Shown here: in pieces, positions 1 through 9,079 of the stretch
Layout: each line of letters starts with the position of its first letter
Numbering within the stretch: position 1 is the first letter of the stretch
Source of the DNA: Hydrogenophilales bacterium
GTDB lineage: Bacteria; Pseudomonadota; Gammaproteobacteria; Burkholderiales; Thiobacillaceae
Assembly (NCBI GenBank): GCA_016703155.1
Contig: JADJCP010000001.1
Coordinates: 1,116,001-1,180,000 of the forward strand
DNA length: 64,000 nt
Direction: 5' to 3'
The notes under the pieces: model-generated
Database searches by the model: none
Told to the model about the DNA's origin: nothing
Seen by the model: only the letters and a program-made list of their open reading frames with translations
Translations under genes and position numbers: made by a program

Positions 1-1415
1 CCTTGCCCCATTCCACGTCATGGCCGGCCTCGTCGACGACGCTGACCATGATGCCCGGGAAGGGCAGGGTGCAGGAACCCGGCACCAGCGGCGTCACGCC
101 CGGCAGCGGGGTGATGACGTGGCCGCCGGTTTCGGTCTGCCAGAAGGTGTCCATGATCGGGCATTTGCCGCCGCCGATATTGTCGTGGTACCACATCCAG
201 GCTTCCGGATTGATCGGCTCGCCGACCGAGCCCAGCACGCGCAGGCTGGTCAGGTCGAAGTTCTTCGGATGCGCCACTTCCATGTTGGCTTCGCCGGCCT
301 TGATCAGGGAGCGGATCGCGGTCGGCGCGGTGTAGAAGATGTTGACCTTGTGGTCCTGGATCATCTGCCAGAAACGGCCGGCGTTGGGGTAGGTGGGCAC
401 GCCCTCGAAGACCATCTGGGTACCACCACAGGCCAGCGGGCCGTAGGTGATGTAGGTGTGGCCGGTCACCCAGCCGATGTCGGCGGTACACCAGAAGACG
501 TCGTTCGGCTTCAGGTCGAAGGTCCACTTCATGGTCAGCACCGCATGCAGCAGGTAGCCGCCGGTGGAGTGCTGCACGCCCTTGGGCTTGCCGGTGGAAC
601 CCGAGGTGTAGAGCAGGAACAGCGGATGCTCGGCGTCGACCCATTCCGGCTCGCAGGTTTCCGACTGGCCGGCGACCACATCATGCCACCAGAGGTCGCG
701 TCCCGGAGCCATGACGGCCGGGCCGCCGGTGCGCTGGTAGACCACGACGTTCGTGATCGTGTCACAGCCGCCCAGGGTGAGCGCCTCGTCTACGGCGGGC
801 TTCAGGGGGATATTCTTGCCGCCCCGGCACTGCTCGTCGGCGGTAATGACCAGAACGGCGCCGGCGTCCTCGATACGGTCGCGCAGAGACTGCGCGGAGA
901 AGCCGCCGAAGACCACCGAATGGGTCGCGCCGATGCGCGCGCAGGCCTGCATGGCGACGACGCCCTCGATGGACATGGGCAGGTAGATGATGACCCGGTC
1001 GCCCTTCTTGACGCCCAGGCCCTTCAATGCGTTGGCGAACTTGGCGACGCGGCCCAGCAGGTCCTTGTAGGTGACACGGGTGACTTCGCCCTTGTCGGCC
1101 TCGAAGATGATGGCGACCTTGTCGCCCAGGCCGGCTTCGACGTTCTTGTCGAGGCAGTTGTAGGACACATTCAGCTTGCCGTCAGGGAACCACTTGTAGA
1201 ACGGGGCGTTGCTCTCGTCCAGGACTTTGGTGAAGGGTGTTTGCCAGACCAGATGCTCTCTTGGCGAGCCGGCCCCAGTAACCCTCGTAGTCGGCCTCGG
1301 CTTCCGCGCAGAGTGCCTTGTAGGCGTCCATGCCTGAGATGGTGGCTTGAGCCTTGAATGCCTCGGTGGGCTCAAACACACGGTTTTCGTGCAGGACGGA
1401 TTCGATGCTGGACAT
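1..1415 (-). CDS. acs: Acetyl-CoA synthetase, N-terminal part, apparent frameshift
   Basis: AMP-forming acetate:CoA ligase (acetate + ATP + CoA to acetyl-CoA), cytosolic. About 470 of the usual ~650 residues are present; the rest lies beyond the left edge. The start is the ATG at 1415 (MSSIESVLHE), preceded by a GAGGAG ribosome site. The adenylation P-loop LYTSGSTGKPKG is encoded near 565-600, and the acetyl-CoA synthetase signatures YKWFPDGKLNVSYNCLD and VFGGFSAQSLRDRI are readable. The frame breaks near 1261: LAK continues as a nonsense frame, but removing one base gives LAREHLVWQTPFTK, the family sequence. I read this as a one-base insertion, probably a sequencing error. The gene is divergent from glnE across about 114 bp. 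Confidence 0.9.
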
Positions 1416-1529
1416 AATTCTTCTGCTCCTCGACTGGTGGTCAATAATCCAAATTCGCTTCCTCCCCCAAGGAAGGGGCAAAATTAGGCTAATTCCGATG
1501 TTTTGGCATTTTGCACTGCACAATAAATC

Positions 1530-4223
1530 ATGATTTTTGCCTCGCTTGACAGCGCCAGAGACTACAGCCGATGGTTAGCGGGCCGTCTGTCGGCGCGATC
1601 GGAGCTCGCCGAGTGGCTGACGAAAACAGCCGAGACACCCTGGACACGTGGGGAAATGCTGGCCTTTCTCGCTGCCCACCCGTACACCGACGACGACAGC
1701 CTGAAGCGTCAACTGCGCGATCTGCGTCAGCGCGTCATGTCCCGGCTGATCGTCCGCGACCTGGGTGGCGCCGCCGATCTGACCGAGGTGACGCGCACCT
1801 GTACGGAACTCGCCGAGGTGACGGTGACGGCGGCGCGCGACTTCATCCACGCCGATCTGGCGAGCCTTCATGGCGAACCGGTCGACGGTCATGGCGCGCC
1901 GCAACGGCTGATCGTCGTCGGCATGGGCAAGCTCGGCGGTGTCGAGTTGAACGTCTCGTCGGACATCGACCTCATCTTCGTCTATCCGGAAGACGGCGAA
2001 ACCCCCGGCCCGCGCCGACTCAGCCATCACGAGTTTTTCACGCGCCTGGGCAAGCGCCTGATCAATGCCATCGGCGAGGCCACCGCCGACGGCTTCGTCT
2101 TCCGCGTCGACATGCGCCTGCGCCCCTATGGCGACGGCGGCCCGCTGGCGTCGAGTTTCGCCATGCTGGAAGAGTACTTCTACACCCAGGCCCGCGAGTG
2201 GGAGCGCTACGCCTGGATCAAGGGCCGCGCCCTGTGCGGCGAGCGCATCGACGAACTGGAGCAACTGCGCAAACCCTTCGTCTTCCGCAAATACCTCGAT
2301 TTCGGCGCCTTCGCCGCGATGCGCGACCTGCATGCACAGATCCGCCGCGAGGTCGCCAAGAAGGAGATGGACGACAACATCAAGCTCGGCCCGGGCGGCA
2401 TCCGCGAGATCGAATTCATCGCCCAGGTGTTCCAGTTGATCCGCGGCGGCAAGACGCCGGCCCTGCAAGTGCGCCCGACGCGCGTCATCCTTGGCCAACT
2501 CGCCGCCATGGGACTGCTGCCGGAACAGGCGGTACGCGAACTCGACGAGGCCTACCTGTTCCTGCGCAATCTCGAACATCGCCTGCAATATCTCGACGAT
2601 GCCCAGACTCAGCGCCTGCCCAAGGCTATCGAGGACAGGCCGAAAGTGGCCAAGTCGATGGGCTTCAGCGATTGGGAAGGCTTCGAGACGCACCTGAACC
2701 ACCTGCGCAAGAAAGTCGCCGAGCATTTCGAACAAGTCTTCGGCGCCCCCCAGGAAGACCAGACCAGCCACCCGCTGGCCGGGCTGCATGCGCTCCCCGA
2801 CGAGGTGGCCCTGGCACGACTCGACGAGCTCGGTTTCAGCGACAGCCGCAAGATGCTCGACCTGTTGCGCGAATTCGTCGGCAGCAGTCGCTACGCCGGC
2901 CTGCCCGCCACCAACAAGGCCGCCCTGGACAGCCTGCTGCCGCCGCTGATCGATGTCTCGGCACGCCAGTCGCACCCGGATGCCACCCTGGCGCGCATCC
3001 TCACCCTGCTGGAAAGCATCAGCCGACGCGCCCCCTACCTGCGTCTCCTGCGCGAGTATCCGCAAACCCTGGCGCAGGTCGCCAAACTGGTCTGCTCCAG
3101 CCCCTGGGCAGCGCAGTACCTGACCCGGCAACCGCACCTGCTCGACGAGATGCTCGACGTGCGCACCCTGATGGCGCCGCCGGTCTGGGAACTGAAACGC
3201 GCCGAACTGCGCGCCCGCATCGAGGCTTTCCCTGGCGATGTCGAACGACAGATGGACGAACTGCGCCACTTCAAACAGAGCGAGACGTTCCGCCTGCTGG
3301 CCCAGGATCTGTCGGGCATGTGGACCGTGGAAAAGCTCTCCGACCAGCTCTCCTATCTCGCCGACCTGCTCCTGGAGCAAACCCTCGAACTGGTCTGGGC
3401 CGGGACACCGCGCAAACACCGCGAGCGGCCCGCCTTCGCGGTCATCGCCTACGGCAAGCTGGGCGGCAAGGAACTCGGCTACGCCTCGGACCTGGACATC
3501 GTCTTCCTCTACGACGACCCGCACCCGGATGCCCAAGAGGTGTATTCGCGCCTCGGCAAGCGCATGAATACCTGGCTCGGCACGCTCACCTCGGCGGGCA
3601 TGCTCTACGAGATCGACATGCGCCTGCGCCCGGACGGTGCCTCCGGCCTGCTGGTCAGTTCGGTCGAGGCCTTCGAGGACTACCAGCGCACCCATGCCTG
3701 GACCTGGGAACACCAGGCCCTGAGCCGTGCCCGCTACAGTTGCGGCGACCCCGCTGTCGGCACCCGGTTCGACGCCATCCGCGAGACCATCCTGCGCCTG
3801 CCGCGCGACAGGGAAAAACTGCGTGCCGACGTCCTGGAGATGCGCCAAAAAATGCACGACGGCCACCGGAATCCAACTGATTCGTACGACCTCAAGCACG
3901 ACAGCGGCGGCCTGGTCGATGCCGAATTCGCCGTGCAATATCTGGTCCTGGCGTATGCCCACGAGCACCCGGGTCTGACCGCCAACATCGGTAACATCGC
4001 CCTGCTGAAACGCTGCGCCGAACTCGGCCTGCTGACGGCTGAAACCGCCCAGGCCGCCGCCGACGCCTACCGCGAACTGCGCCGCATGCAGCACCAGGCG
4101 AAACTTCAAGGCGACGAACTCGCGCGCGTCGACCTCGATCTGGTGCCGGGTCATGCCGAGCCGGTGCGGCGACTGTGGGCCGAGGTATTCGGCGTTGAGG
4201 CCACGACCGGGGAATCACCGTGA
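1530..4223 (+). CDS. glnE: Bifunctional glutamine synthetase adenylyltransferase / adenylyl-removing enzyme
   Basis: Adds and removes AMP on glutamine synthetase in response to PII status, so it controls nitrogen assimilation. The 897-residue product has the two expected nucleotidyltransferase halves. The first carries VVGMGKLGGVELNVSSDIDL near residues 130-150 and the second IAYGKLGGKELGYASDLDI near residues 640-660, each with the G-S-D-x-D metal motif. The length is slightly below the ~945 of enterobacterial GlnE, mostly at the N-terminus. The ATG at 1530 has no obvious Shine-Dalgarno; I kept it because the frame is closed just upstream. The gene is followed after 70 bp by ilvE, with a possible -10 TAAAAT near 4251 between them. 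Confidence 0.95.
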   Translation: MIFASLDSARDYSRWLAGRLSARSELAEWLTKTAETPWTRGEMLAFLAAHPYTDDDSLKRQLRDLRQRVMSRLIVRDLGGAADLTEVTRTCTELAEVTVTAARDFIHADLASLHGEPVDGHGAPQRLIVVGMGKLGGVELNVSSDIDLIFVYPEDGETPGPRRLSHHEFFTRLGKRLINAIGEATADGFVFRVDMRLRPYGDGGPLASSFAMLEEYFYTQAREWERYAWIKGRALCGERIDELEQLRKPFVFRKYLDFGAFAAMRDLHAQIRREVAKKEMDDNIKLGPGGIREIEFIAQVFQLIRGGKTPALQVRPTRVILGQLAAMGLLPEQAVRELDEAYLFLRNLEHRLQYLDDAQTQRLPKAIEDRPKVAKSMGFSDWEGFETHLNHLRKKVAEHFEQVFGAPQEDQTSHPLAGLHALPDEVALARLDELGFSDSRKMLDLLREFVGSSRYAGLPATNKAALDSLLPPLIDVSARQSHPDATLARILTLLESISRRAPYLRLLREYPQTLAQVAKLVCSSPWAAQYLTRQPHLLDEMLDVRTLMAPPVWELKRAELRARIEAFPGDVERQMDELRHFKQSETFRLLAQDLSGMWTVEKLSDQLSYLADLLLEQTLELVWAGTPRKHRERPAFAVIAYGKLGGKELGYASDLDIVFLYDDPHPDAQEVYSRLGKRMNTWLGTLTSAGMLYEIDMRLRPDGASGLLVSSVEAFEDYQRTHAWTWEHQALSRARYSCGDPAVGTRFDAIRETILRLPRDREKLRADVLEMRQKMHDGHRNPTDSYDLKHDSGGLVDAEFAVQYLVLAYAHEHPGLTANIGNIALLKRCAELGLLTAETAQAAADAYRELRRMQHQAKLQGDELARVDLDLVPGHAEPVRRLWAEVFGVEATTGESP

Positions 4224-4293
4224 CGCCTCGTCCCGCCCCCGATTTGCGGTAAAATTCGCCTTTCGTTAAACGCTTTTCCGGGAGTTTGGCATC

Positions 4294-5214
4294 ATGTCCA
4301 TGGCCGACCGCGACGGTTTGATTTGGTACGACGGCAATCTGGTGAACTGGCGCGACGCCACGACGCATGTCCTGACCCATACACTGCACTACGGCATGGG
4401 CGTTTTCGAGGGCGTGCGCGCCTATCAGACGCCCAAGGGCACGGCGATCTTCCGTCTCAAGGAGCATACCGACCGGCTGTTCCGCTCGGCACATATCCTC
4501 GGCATGAAGATGCCCTTCGACAAGGAAACCATCTCCGAGGCGCAACGCAGCGCGGTTCGGGAAAACAACCTGGAGTCGGCCTACATCCGGCCGATGGCGT
4601 TCTACGGCGCCGAGGCGATGGGCATTTCCGCCAAGACCCTGTCGACGCATGTCATCGTCGCCGCCTGGCGCTGGGGCGCCTATCTGGGCCAGGAGGCCCT
4701 GGAACATGGCATCCGCGTCAAGACCTCGTCCTTCACCCGGCACCACGTCAACATCACCATGTGCAAGGCGAAGGCCAACGGCAACTACATGAACTCGATC
4801 CTGGCGCATCGCGAAGCCGAGCATGACGGCTATCAGGAAGCCCTGCTGCTCGACGTCGATGGTTTTGTTGCCGAGGGCTCGGGCGAGAACATCTTCATGA
4901 TCCGCAACGGCAAGCTCTACACGCCGGACCTGACCTCGGCCCTGGAAGGCATCACCCGCGACACGATCATCCAGCTGGCCGCCGAAGAAGGCTTGCAGGT
5001 CATCGAGAAGCGTATCACCCGCGACGAGGTGTACTCCGCCGACGAAGCCTTCTTCACCGGCACCGCCGCCGAGGTGACACCGATCCGCGAACTCGACAAC
5101 CGCGCCATCGGCGACGGCGACCGCGGCCCGGTGACGGCACGCTTGCAGGCCCGTTATTTCGATTGCGTCCAGGGGCGCGATCCGCGTCATGAGGACTGGC
5201 TGACCTATGTCTGA
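4294..5214 (+). CDS. ilvE: Branched-chain amino acid aminotransferase
   Basis: PLP-dependent class IV aminotransferase that performs the last step of isoleucine, leucine and valine synthesis with glutamate as donor. The 306-residue protein shows the family landmarks THTLHYGMGVFEGVRAY near residues 27-43, the PLP-lysine region KAKANGNYMNS near 155-165, and EGSGENIFMI near 193-202. Start ATG at 4294 follows GGGAG. The last 8 bases overlap the next gene, so translational coupling is likely. Confidence 0.95.
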   Translation: MSMADRDGLIWYDGNLVNWRDATTHVLTHTLHYGMGVFEGVRAYQTPKGTAIFRLKEHTDRLFRSAHILGMKMPFDKETISEAQRSAVRENNLESAYIRPMAFYGAEAMGISAKTLSTHVIVAAWRWGAYLGQEALEHGIRVKTSSFTRHHVNITMCKAKANGNYMNSILAHREAEHDGYQEALLLDVDGFVAEGSGENIFMIRNGKLYTPDLTSALEGITRDTIIQLAAEEGLQVIEKRITRDEVYSADEAFFTGTAAEVTPIRELDNRAIGDGDRGPVTARLQARYFDCVQGRDPRHEDWLTYV

Positions 5215-5419
5215 GAACGCCACGAAGCCGCGCGTCGAGACGGTTGTCGAGATCGACGCCGGCGATTTGCCGTTGCATTGCCCGGGACCGAAAAGCACGC
5301 TGTGGGATGCGCATCCACGTGTTTTTCTGCCCATCGAAGCCAAGGGCGAGGCGCGCTGCCCGTACTGCGGCACGCTCTACAAACTGAAGAATCCGGGCGC
5401 CGCCATAGCGCGCCATTAG
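5207..5419 (+). CDS. Small zinc-finger domain protein (zf-CHCC type)
   Basis: A 70-residue protein with the pattern H-x-CPGPK-x-TLWDAHPRVFLPI followed by CPYCGTLYKLK, which matches the CHCC zinc-finger family related to the mitochondrial complex I subunit NDUFS6. The molecular role of the bacterial members is not settled. It overlaps the end of ilvE by 8 bases (ATGTCTGA), an arrangement common in betaproteobacteria, and has no ribosome site separate from the ilvE coding sequence. The family call rests on the cysteine/histidine spacing and on context. Confidence 0.85.
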   Translation: MSENATKPRVETVVEIDAGDLPLHCPGPKSTLWDAHPRVFLPIEAKGEARCPYCGTLYKLKNPGAAIARH

Positions 5420-5447
5420 AACCGCAGAATCACACAGGGGAACATCG

Positions 5448-5963
5448 ATGAAACGCACGATCTTATTCGCCACCGGGCTGCTGCTCGCCGGCAACGTGTT
5501 GGCGCAAATGCCGATGCCGCAACCGACCAAGGAACAGGTGCAGGCCGCCATGATGCGCCAGATGCAGATGATGGCCATCATGTTCGACTATCGAAAATCC
5601 CGGTTCGGCTTCGAGGATACCATCTCGGCCATCGCCGCCTCCGCCACGAAACATGGCTGGAGCGTGGGTCAGGTGCACGACATGCAGCCCTCGATGAAAC
5701 AAAACGGCGTCAGCGACGCCAAGCGCATGAAGGTCCTGGCCACCTGTCCGAAGGATGCCAACGAGCGCCTCGTCCGGGCCAGCCAGGGCAAGCTGCCGCC
5801 CCTGCCCTGCCGGATCACGATCTTCGAAGGCAAGGATGGCAAGGCCTATATCGTCCGGATGAATACGGCCTTGCTGGCTCGCGGGCTGAAGGACGAGCCC
5901 GCCAGGGTCATGACCGACATCGCCAACGAAGAAGCCGAGGCCTTGAAAGGCATCGTCGAGTAA
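5448..5963 (+). CDS. Exported DUF302 domain protein
   Basis: The 171-residue product starts with a signal peptide (MKRTILFATGLLLAGNVLA, cleavage after VLA) followed by a methionine- and glutamine-rich stretch (QMPMPQPTKEQ, then MMRQMQMMAIM). Residues ~55-160 (GFEDTISAIAASATKHGWSV, then a CP-x-ANERLV segment and CRITIFEGKDGKAYIV) resemble the DUF302 fold, whose members are periplasmic and sometimes redox- or metal-linked. Function unknown. A strong hairpin terminator follows 20 bp after the stop, so this is probably the last gene of a glnE-ilvE-zinc finger-DUF302 transcript. Confidence 0.75.
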   Translation: MKRTILFATGLLLAGNVLAQMPMPQPTKEQVQAAMMRQMQMMAIMFDYRKSRFGFEDTISAIAASATKHGWSVGQVHDMQPSMKQNGVSDAKRMKVLATCPKDANERLVRASQGKLPPLPCRITIFEGKDGKAYIVRMNTALLARGLKDEPARVMTDIANEEAEALKGIVE

Positions 5964-5982
5964 GCGCGATGGTCAGCGGCAA

Positions 5983-6013
5983 CAAAAAAAGCGCCTAACA
6001 AGGCGCTTTTTTT
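5983..6013. terminator. Bidirectional rho-independent terminator
   Basis: The 6-bp stem GCGCCT / AGGCGC with loop AACA (5991-6006) is followed by seven T on the plus strand and preceded by an A tract, so it can end both the DUF302 gene (plus) and hemN (minus). Confidence 0.9.
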
Positions 6014-6026
6014 CGGGAGCCCTGAA

Positions 6027-7397
6027 TCAGGCCGTGCGCGAATAGCGCGGGCCGCTCTCCGAGGCCTGTTTCAGGTACGGATCGAAACACATGGCGATAT
6101 TGCGCAGGAACAGGCGGCCCAGTTCGGTCACCTTGATACGGCTGGCATCGATTTCTACGAAACCGTCAGCGACCAGCGGTTGCAGATCGGTGAGCGCATC
6201 GGCGAAATGGCTGGCGAAATCGAGCTGCCAGACGCGACCGAACTCGGCCATATCCAGTTGCATGTCGCACATCACCTTGGTGATGGCGTCGCGGCGCAGT
6301 TTGTCCTCCTGGGTCAGGCGCAAGCCGCGTTCGACGGCCAGGCCGCCGGCGCCGATGCGCTCCTGATACTTCTTCAGGTTCTTCTCGTTCTGCATATAGC
6401 AATCCGGCGTCTGGCTGATGCTCGACGCGCCAAAGGCGTAGATGTCGCATTCCTTGTGCGTGGTATAGCCTTGGAAGTTGCGCCACAAGGTCCGGGTCTG
6501 CTGCGCCTTGACCATCTCGTCATCCGGTTTGGCGAAGTGATCCAGGCCGATGTTGACGTACTTGGCGGCCGCCATGCGTTCGTGGATGAGTTGTTGCAGG
6601 TCGAGGCGGGTGGTGAAGTCGGGCAGATCCTTTTCCAGGATCAGCTTCTGATGCTTCTTCATCCAGGGCACATGCGCGTAACCGAACACCGCGAAGCGGT
6701 CGGGCGACCACTCCAGGGCCTTGTCCAGGGTATGCGCGAAGCTGGCCACGGTCTGGTGCGGCAGACCGACGATCAGGTCCATGTTGATGCTCTGGAAACC
6801 GAGTTCGCGCGCCCAGCCATACACCTGACTGATCAGGCCTTCCGGCTGGACCCGGTTGACCGCCTTCTGCACCCGGTCGTCCAAACCCTGGACGCCCATG
6901 GAGAGCCGGTTGTAGCCCGATTCGCGCAAAGCAAGCAGATGGTCGCGGGTCAGTTCCCGGGGGGCGACCTCGCAGCCCATCTCGGCATCCGGCGCCAGAT
7001 TGAAACGGGCGCGGATCATGGCCATCAGCCGGCGAATATCCTGTGGCCGCAGATAGGTCGGGGTACCGCCGCCAAAGTGCAGTTGCCGCACCTGGCGCGC
7101 CGGATCGGTAAGCGCCTGCACGCGCGCCATTTCCATATCCAGAAAGTCCAGATACTGGTAGGCTTTAGTGTAATCACCCGTGGCCACCATATTGCAGCCG
7201 CAGTAATAACAAAGGGTGTCGCAGAACGGGATGTGAAAATACAGGGACAGACCGCGCTCCGGGCGCTGCGAGGCGCGCAGTTCTTCGAGCCAGTCCGCCT
7301 CGGTAAAGCCGGTATGGAAGTAGGGCGCCGTCGGATACGAAGTGTAACGCGGCCCGGGCTTGCTGTATTTTTCCAGTAAAGCGGTGAGTTCGGTCAT
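6027..7397 (-). CDS. hemN: Oxygen-independent coproporphyrinogen III oxidase (radical SAM)
   Basis: Oxidative decarboxylation of coproporphyrinogen III to protoporphyrinogen IX for haem synthesis without oxygen. The ~456-residue protein has the radical-SAM cluster signature HIPFCDTLCYYCGCN near residues 60-75 and the YTSYPTAPYF opening typical of HemN. I set the start at the ATG at 7397 (MTELTALLEKYSKPGPRYTSYP) rather than the upstream in-frame start at 7487, because the family begins there. The 300-bp region upstream holds inverted repeats but no canonical FNR/ANR box (TTGAT-N4-ATCAA) that I could see. Confidence 0.95.
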   Translation of the reverse strand: MTELTALLEKYSKPGPRYTSYPTAPYFHTGFTEADWLEELRASQRPERGLSLYFHIPFCDTLCYYCGCNMVATGDYTKAYQYLDFLDMEMARVQALTDPARQVRQLHFGGGTPTYLRPQDIRRLMAMIRARFNLAPDAEMGCEVAPRELTRDHLLALRESGYNRLSMGVQGLDDRVQKAVNRVQPEGLISQVYGWARELGFQSINMDLIVGLPHQTVASFAHTLDKALEWSPDRFAVFGYAHVPWMKKHQKLILEKDLPDFTTRLDLQQLIHERMAAAKYVNIGLDHFAKPDDEMVKAQQTRTLWRNFQGYTTHKECDIYAFGASSISQTPDCYMQNEKNLKKYQERIGAGGLAVERGLRLTQEDKLRRDAITKVMCDMQLDMAEFGRVWQLDFASHFADALTDLQPLVADGFVEIDASRIKVTELGRLFLRNIAMCFDPYLKQASESGPRYSRTA

Positions 7398-7466
7398 GTC
7401 GGCTTTTCCATTCAGTCCGGCATTGTAGGCAGGGCAACAGGCGGCAGGCAAGGCAACCAACTCGAC

Positions 7467-7478
7467 GGGGATATCCCC
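7467..7478. promoter_or_regulatory. 12-bp perfect palindrome upstream of hemN
   Basis: GGGGATATCCCC is its own reverse complement and sits about 70 bp upstream of the hemN start. It could bind a dimeric regulator, but I do not recognise the motif and a single copy is weak evidence. Confidence 0.3.
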
Positions 7479-7508
7479 TATATCCATGGCCTTGCGGGGC
7501 AGTGCTCT

Positions 7509-7546
7509 TATACTAATGTCATAGTATATTTATACTAATTTCGTAG
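7509..7546. promoter_or_regulatory. Inverted and direct repeat operator/promoter candidate between hemN and algC
   Basis: TATACTAATGTCATAG (7509-7524) is repeated as TATACTAATTTCGTAG (7531-7546), 14 of 16 identical, 22 bp apart (two helical turns). The first copy also forms an inverted repeat, TATACTA-N6-TAGTATA (7509-7528). The AT-rich core contains -10-like hexamers (TATACT, TATATT) on both strands. This suggests a promoter with an overlapping dimer site serving hemN leftward and/or the short transcript to the right. The regulator is not identified. Confidence 0.45.
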
Positions 7547-7589
7547 ACAGTCCGGGATTAATATGGCATAAAGCAATCTAACCTCCCTG

Positions 7590-7611
7590 ACCGCCGCAAC
7601 GGCGGTTTTTT
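7590..7611 (+). terminator. Rho-independent terminator, first of tandem pair
   Basis: 7-bp stem ACCGCCG / CGGCGGT with CAA loop and a run of six T at 7606-7611. Confidence 0.75.
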
Positions 7612-7613
7612 GC

Positions 7614-7644
7614 ACGGCACCAGTTCGCTGGTGCCGTTTTTTTT
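7614..7644 (+). terminator. Rho-independent terminator, second of tandem pair
   Basis: 10-bp perfect stem ACGGCACCAG / CTGGTGCCGT closed by a TTCG tetraloop (7624-7627) and followed by eight T. It is the strongest terminator in the window and lies 50 bp upstream of algC. Confidence 0.9.
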
Positions 7645-7695
7645 GCATGCGACGCTCCAACGATCGGGGATAATCCCGGCGAATGGAGGATGCGC

Positions 7696-9072
7696 ATGGC
7701 CTTGGTTCCCAGGGAGATATTCAAGACCTACGATATTCGCGGCATTGTCGGCAAGACGCTGACGCCGGAGATCGTTGCCTCGATCGTGCGCGCCATCGGC
7801 ACCGAGGCCAGGCACGCGGGTCTGGCGGAGATCGTCGTCGGCCGCGACAGCCGGCTCTCCGGGCCGGAACTGGCGCGTGCGCTGGTATCGGGGCTGCGCG
7901 CCACGGGCATGCATGTCGTCGATCTCGGGCAAGTCACCACGCCCATGTGCTACTTCGCCGCGCAGCATCTGGCGACCCAGGCCGGAGTGATGCTTACCGG
8001 CTCGCACAACCCCCCGGACTACAATGGCCTGAAAGTGGTCCTGGCCGGCGCAACCTTGTCCGGCGACGCCATCCAGGGGCTGCGCCGGCGCATCGAAACG
8101 GACGATTTCGTTCCAGGTTCGGGCCGCTATCGGCAACACGACATCGCCGCGGCCTACACCCAGCGCATCATCGACGACATCAAGCCGGCCCGGCCCATGC
8201 GCATCGTCATCGATGCCGGCAATGGCATCGCCGGGGCCTATGCCCCCGGACTCTATCGCGCCCTGGGCTGCACGGTGGATGCCATGTACTGCGACGTCGA
8301 CGGCCACTTCCCGAACCATCATCCCGACCCTTCGCGGCCGGAAAACCTGGGTGACCTGAGCGCGCGCGTCCAAGCCACGGGCGCCGAAATCGGCCTGGCC
8401 TTCGACGGCGACGGCGACCGACTCGGCGTGGTCGGGCCGGATGGCCGCATCCTCTGGCCGGACCGCCAGTTGATGCTGTTCGCCGCCGATGTACTGAGCC
8501 GGAGCCCGGGTGGCACGATCATTTTCGACGTCAAATCGACGCGCAACCTGTTCCCCTGGATACGCGCCCACGGCGGCGTACCGCTGCTCTGGAAGACCGG
8601 CCATTCCCTGCTCAAGGCCAAACTCAAGGAAACCGGGGCGTTGCTCGCCGGGGAGATGAGCGGCCACATTTTTTTCCAGGAGCGCTGGTACGGCTTCGAC
8701 GACGGCCTCTATGCCGGTGCCCGGCTGATAGAAATCCTGTCGCGCCAGGCCGATGTCGGCGCGGCCCTGAATGCGCTGCCGGACAGTCTGAACACCCCGG
8801 AACTGCAGATCGCCCTGGCCGAGGGCGAAGCGCACCGGCTGATGGCCGAACTTACCGAGCGCGCGGTGTTCGATGGCGCGACCGAGGTGATCAGGCTCGA
8901 CGGCTTGCGCGTCGAATACGCCGATGGCTTCGGCCTGATGCGCGCCTCGAACACCACGCCGGCGCTCACCCTGCGCTTCGAGGCCGACACGGCCGAGGCC
9001 CTGGCACGCATCCAGACGGCATTCCGGGCTATCCTTGCGCGAATCCGACCCGACTTGACCCTACCCTTCTGA
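7696..9072 (+). CDS. algC: Phosphomannomutase / phosphoglucomutase
   Basis: Interconverts hexose 6- and 1-phosphates for exopolysaccharide and LPS sugar nucleotides. The 458-residue protein is a four-domain alpha-D-phosphohexomutase: catalytic phosphoserine loop TGSHNPPDYNG near residues 100-110, metal-binding loop DGDGDR near 240, sugar-specificity loop GEMSGHIFF near 320, and phosphate-binding RASNTTPALTLRFEA near the C-terminus. Two ATGs compete: 7690 touches the GGAGG directly, whereas 7696 has a 6-base gap, so I chose 7696. The stop is 7 bp from the CorA gene. Confidence 0.93.
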   Translation: MALVPREIFKTYDIRGIVGKTLTPEIVASIVRAIGTEARHAGLAEIVVGRDSRLSGPELARALVSGLRATGMHVVDLGQVTTPMCYFAAQHLATQAGVMLTGSHNPPDYNGLKVVLAGATLSGDAIQGLRRRIETDDFVPGSGRYRQHDIAAAYTQRIIDDIKPARPMRIVIDAGNGIAGAYAPGLYRALGCTVDAMYCDVDGHFPNHHPDPSRPENLGDLSARVQATGAEIGLAFDGDGDRLGVVGPDGRILWPDRQLMLFAADVLSRSPGGTIIFDVKSTRNLFPWIRAHGGVPLLWKTGHSLLKAKLKETGALLAGEMSGHIFFQERWYGFDDGLYAGARLIEILSRQADVGAALNALPDSLNTPELQIALAEGEAHRLMAELTERAVFDGATEVIRLDGLRVEYADGFGLMRASNTTPALTLRFEADTAEALARIQTAFRAILARIRPDLTLPF

Positions 9073-9079
9073 GCTACGC

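Larger units (their letters stand above)
7540..7644 (+). ncRNA. Candidate small RNA ending in two tandem terminators
   Basis: No reading frame fits here, yet two terminators lie head to tail on the plus strand: ACCGCCG-CAA-CGGCGGT then six T, and a 10-bp stem with a UUCG loop then eight T. No plus-strand gene lies upstream that would need them, because hemN runs the other way. An AT-rich promoter-like block sits at 7509-7546. The unpaired stretch before the first hairpin holds ACCTCCC (7581-7587), complementary to a Shine-Dalgarno, a common seed type in Hfq-dependent small RNAs. The 5' end is a guess. Alternatives: a leader or insulator for algC. Confidence 0.45.

Noticed and set aside
1502..1520. 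Sigma-54 promoter TGGCATTTTGCACTGC upstream of glnE
   Set aside because: The GG-to-GC spacing is one base too long, and -24/-12 spacing is strict.
1575..4154. 859-codon open frame antisense to glnE and similar long antisense frames elsewhere (for example 3892-5373, 7558-8835, 13478-15436, 16376-17767, 20300-21313, 27955-29334, 52436-54598, 55438-57252)
   Set aside because: High third-position GC creates long stop-free antisense frames. Their translations are low-complexity and match no family, while the opposite strand carries clear conserved genes.
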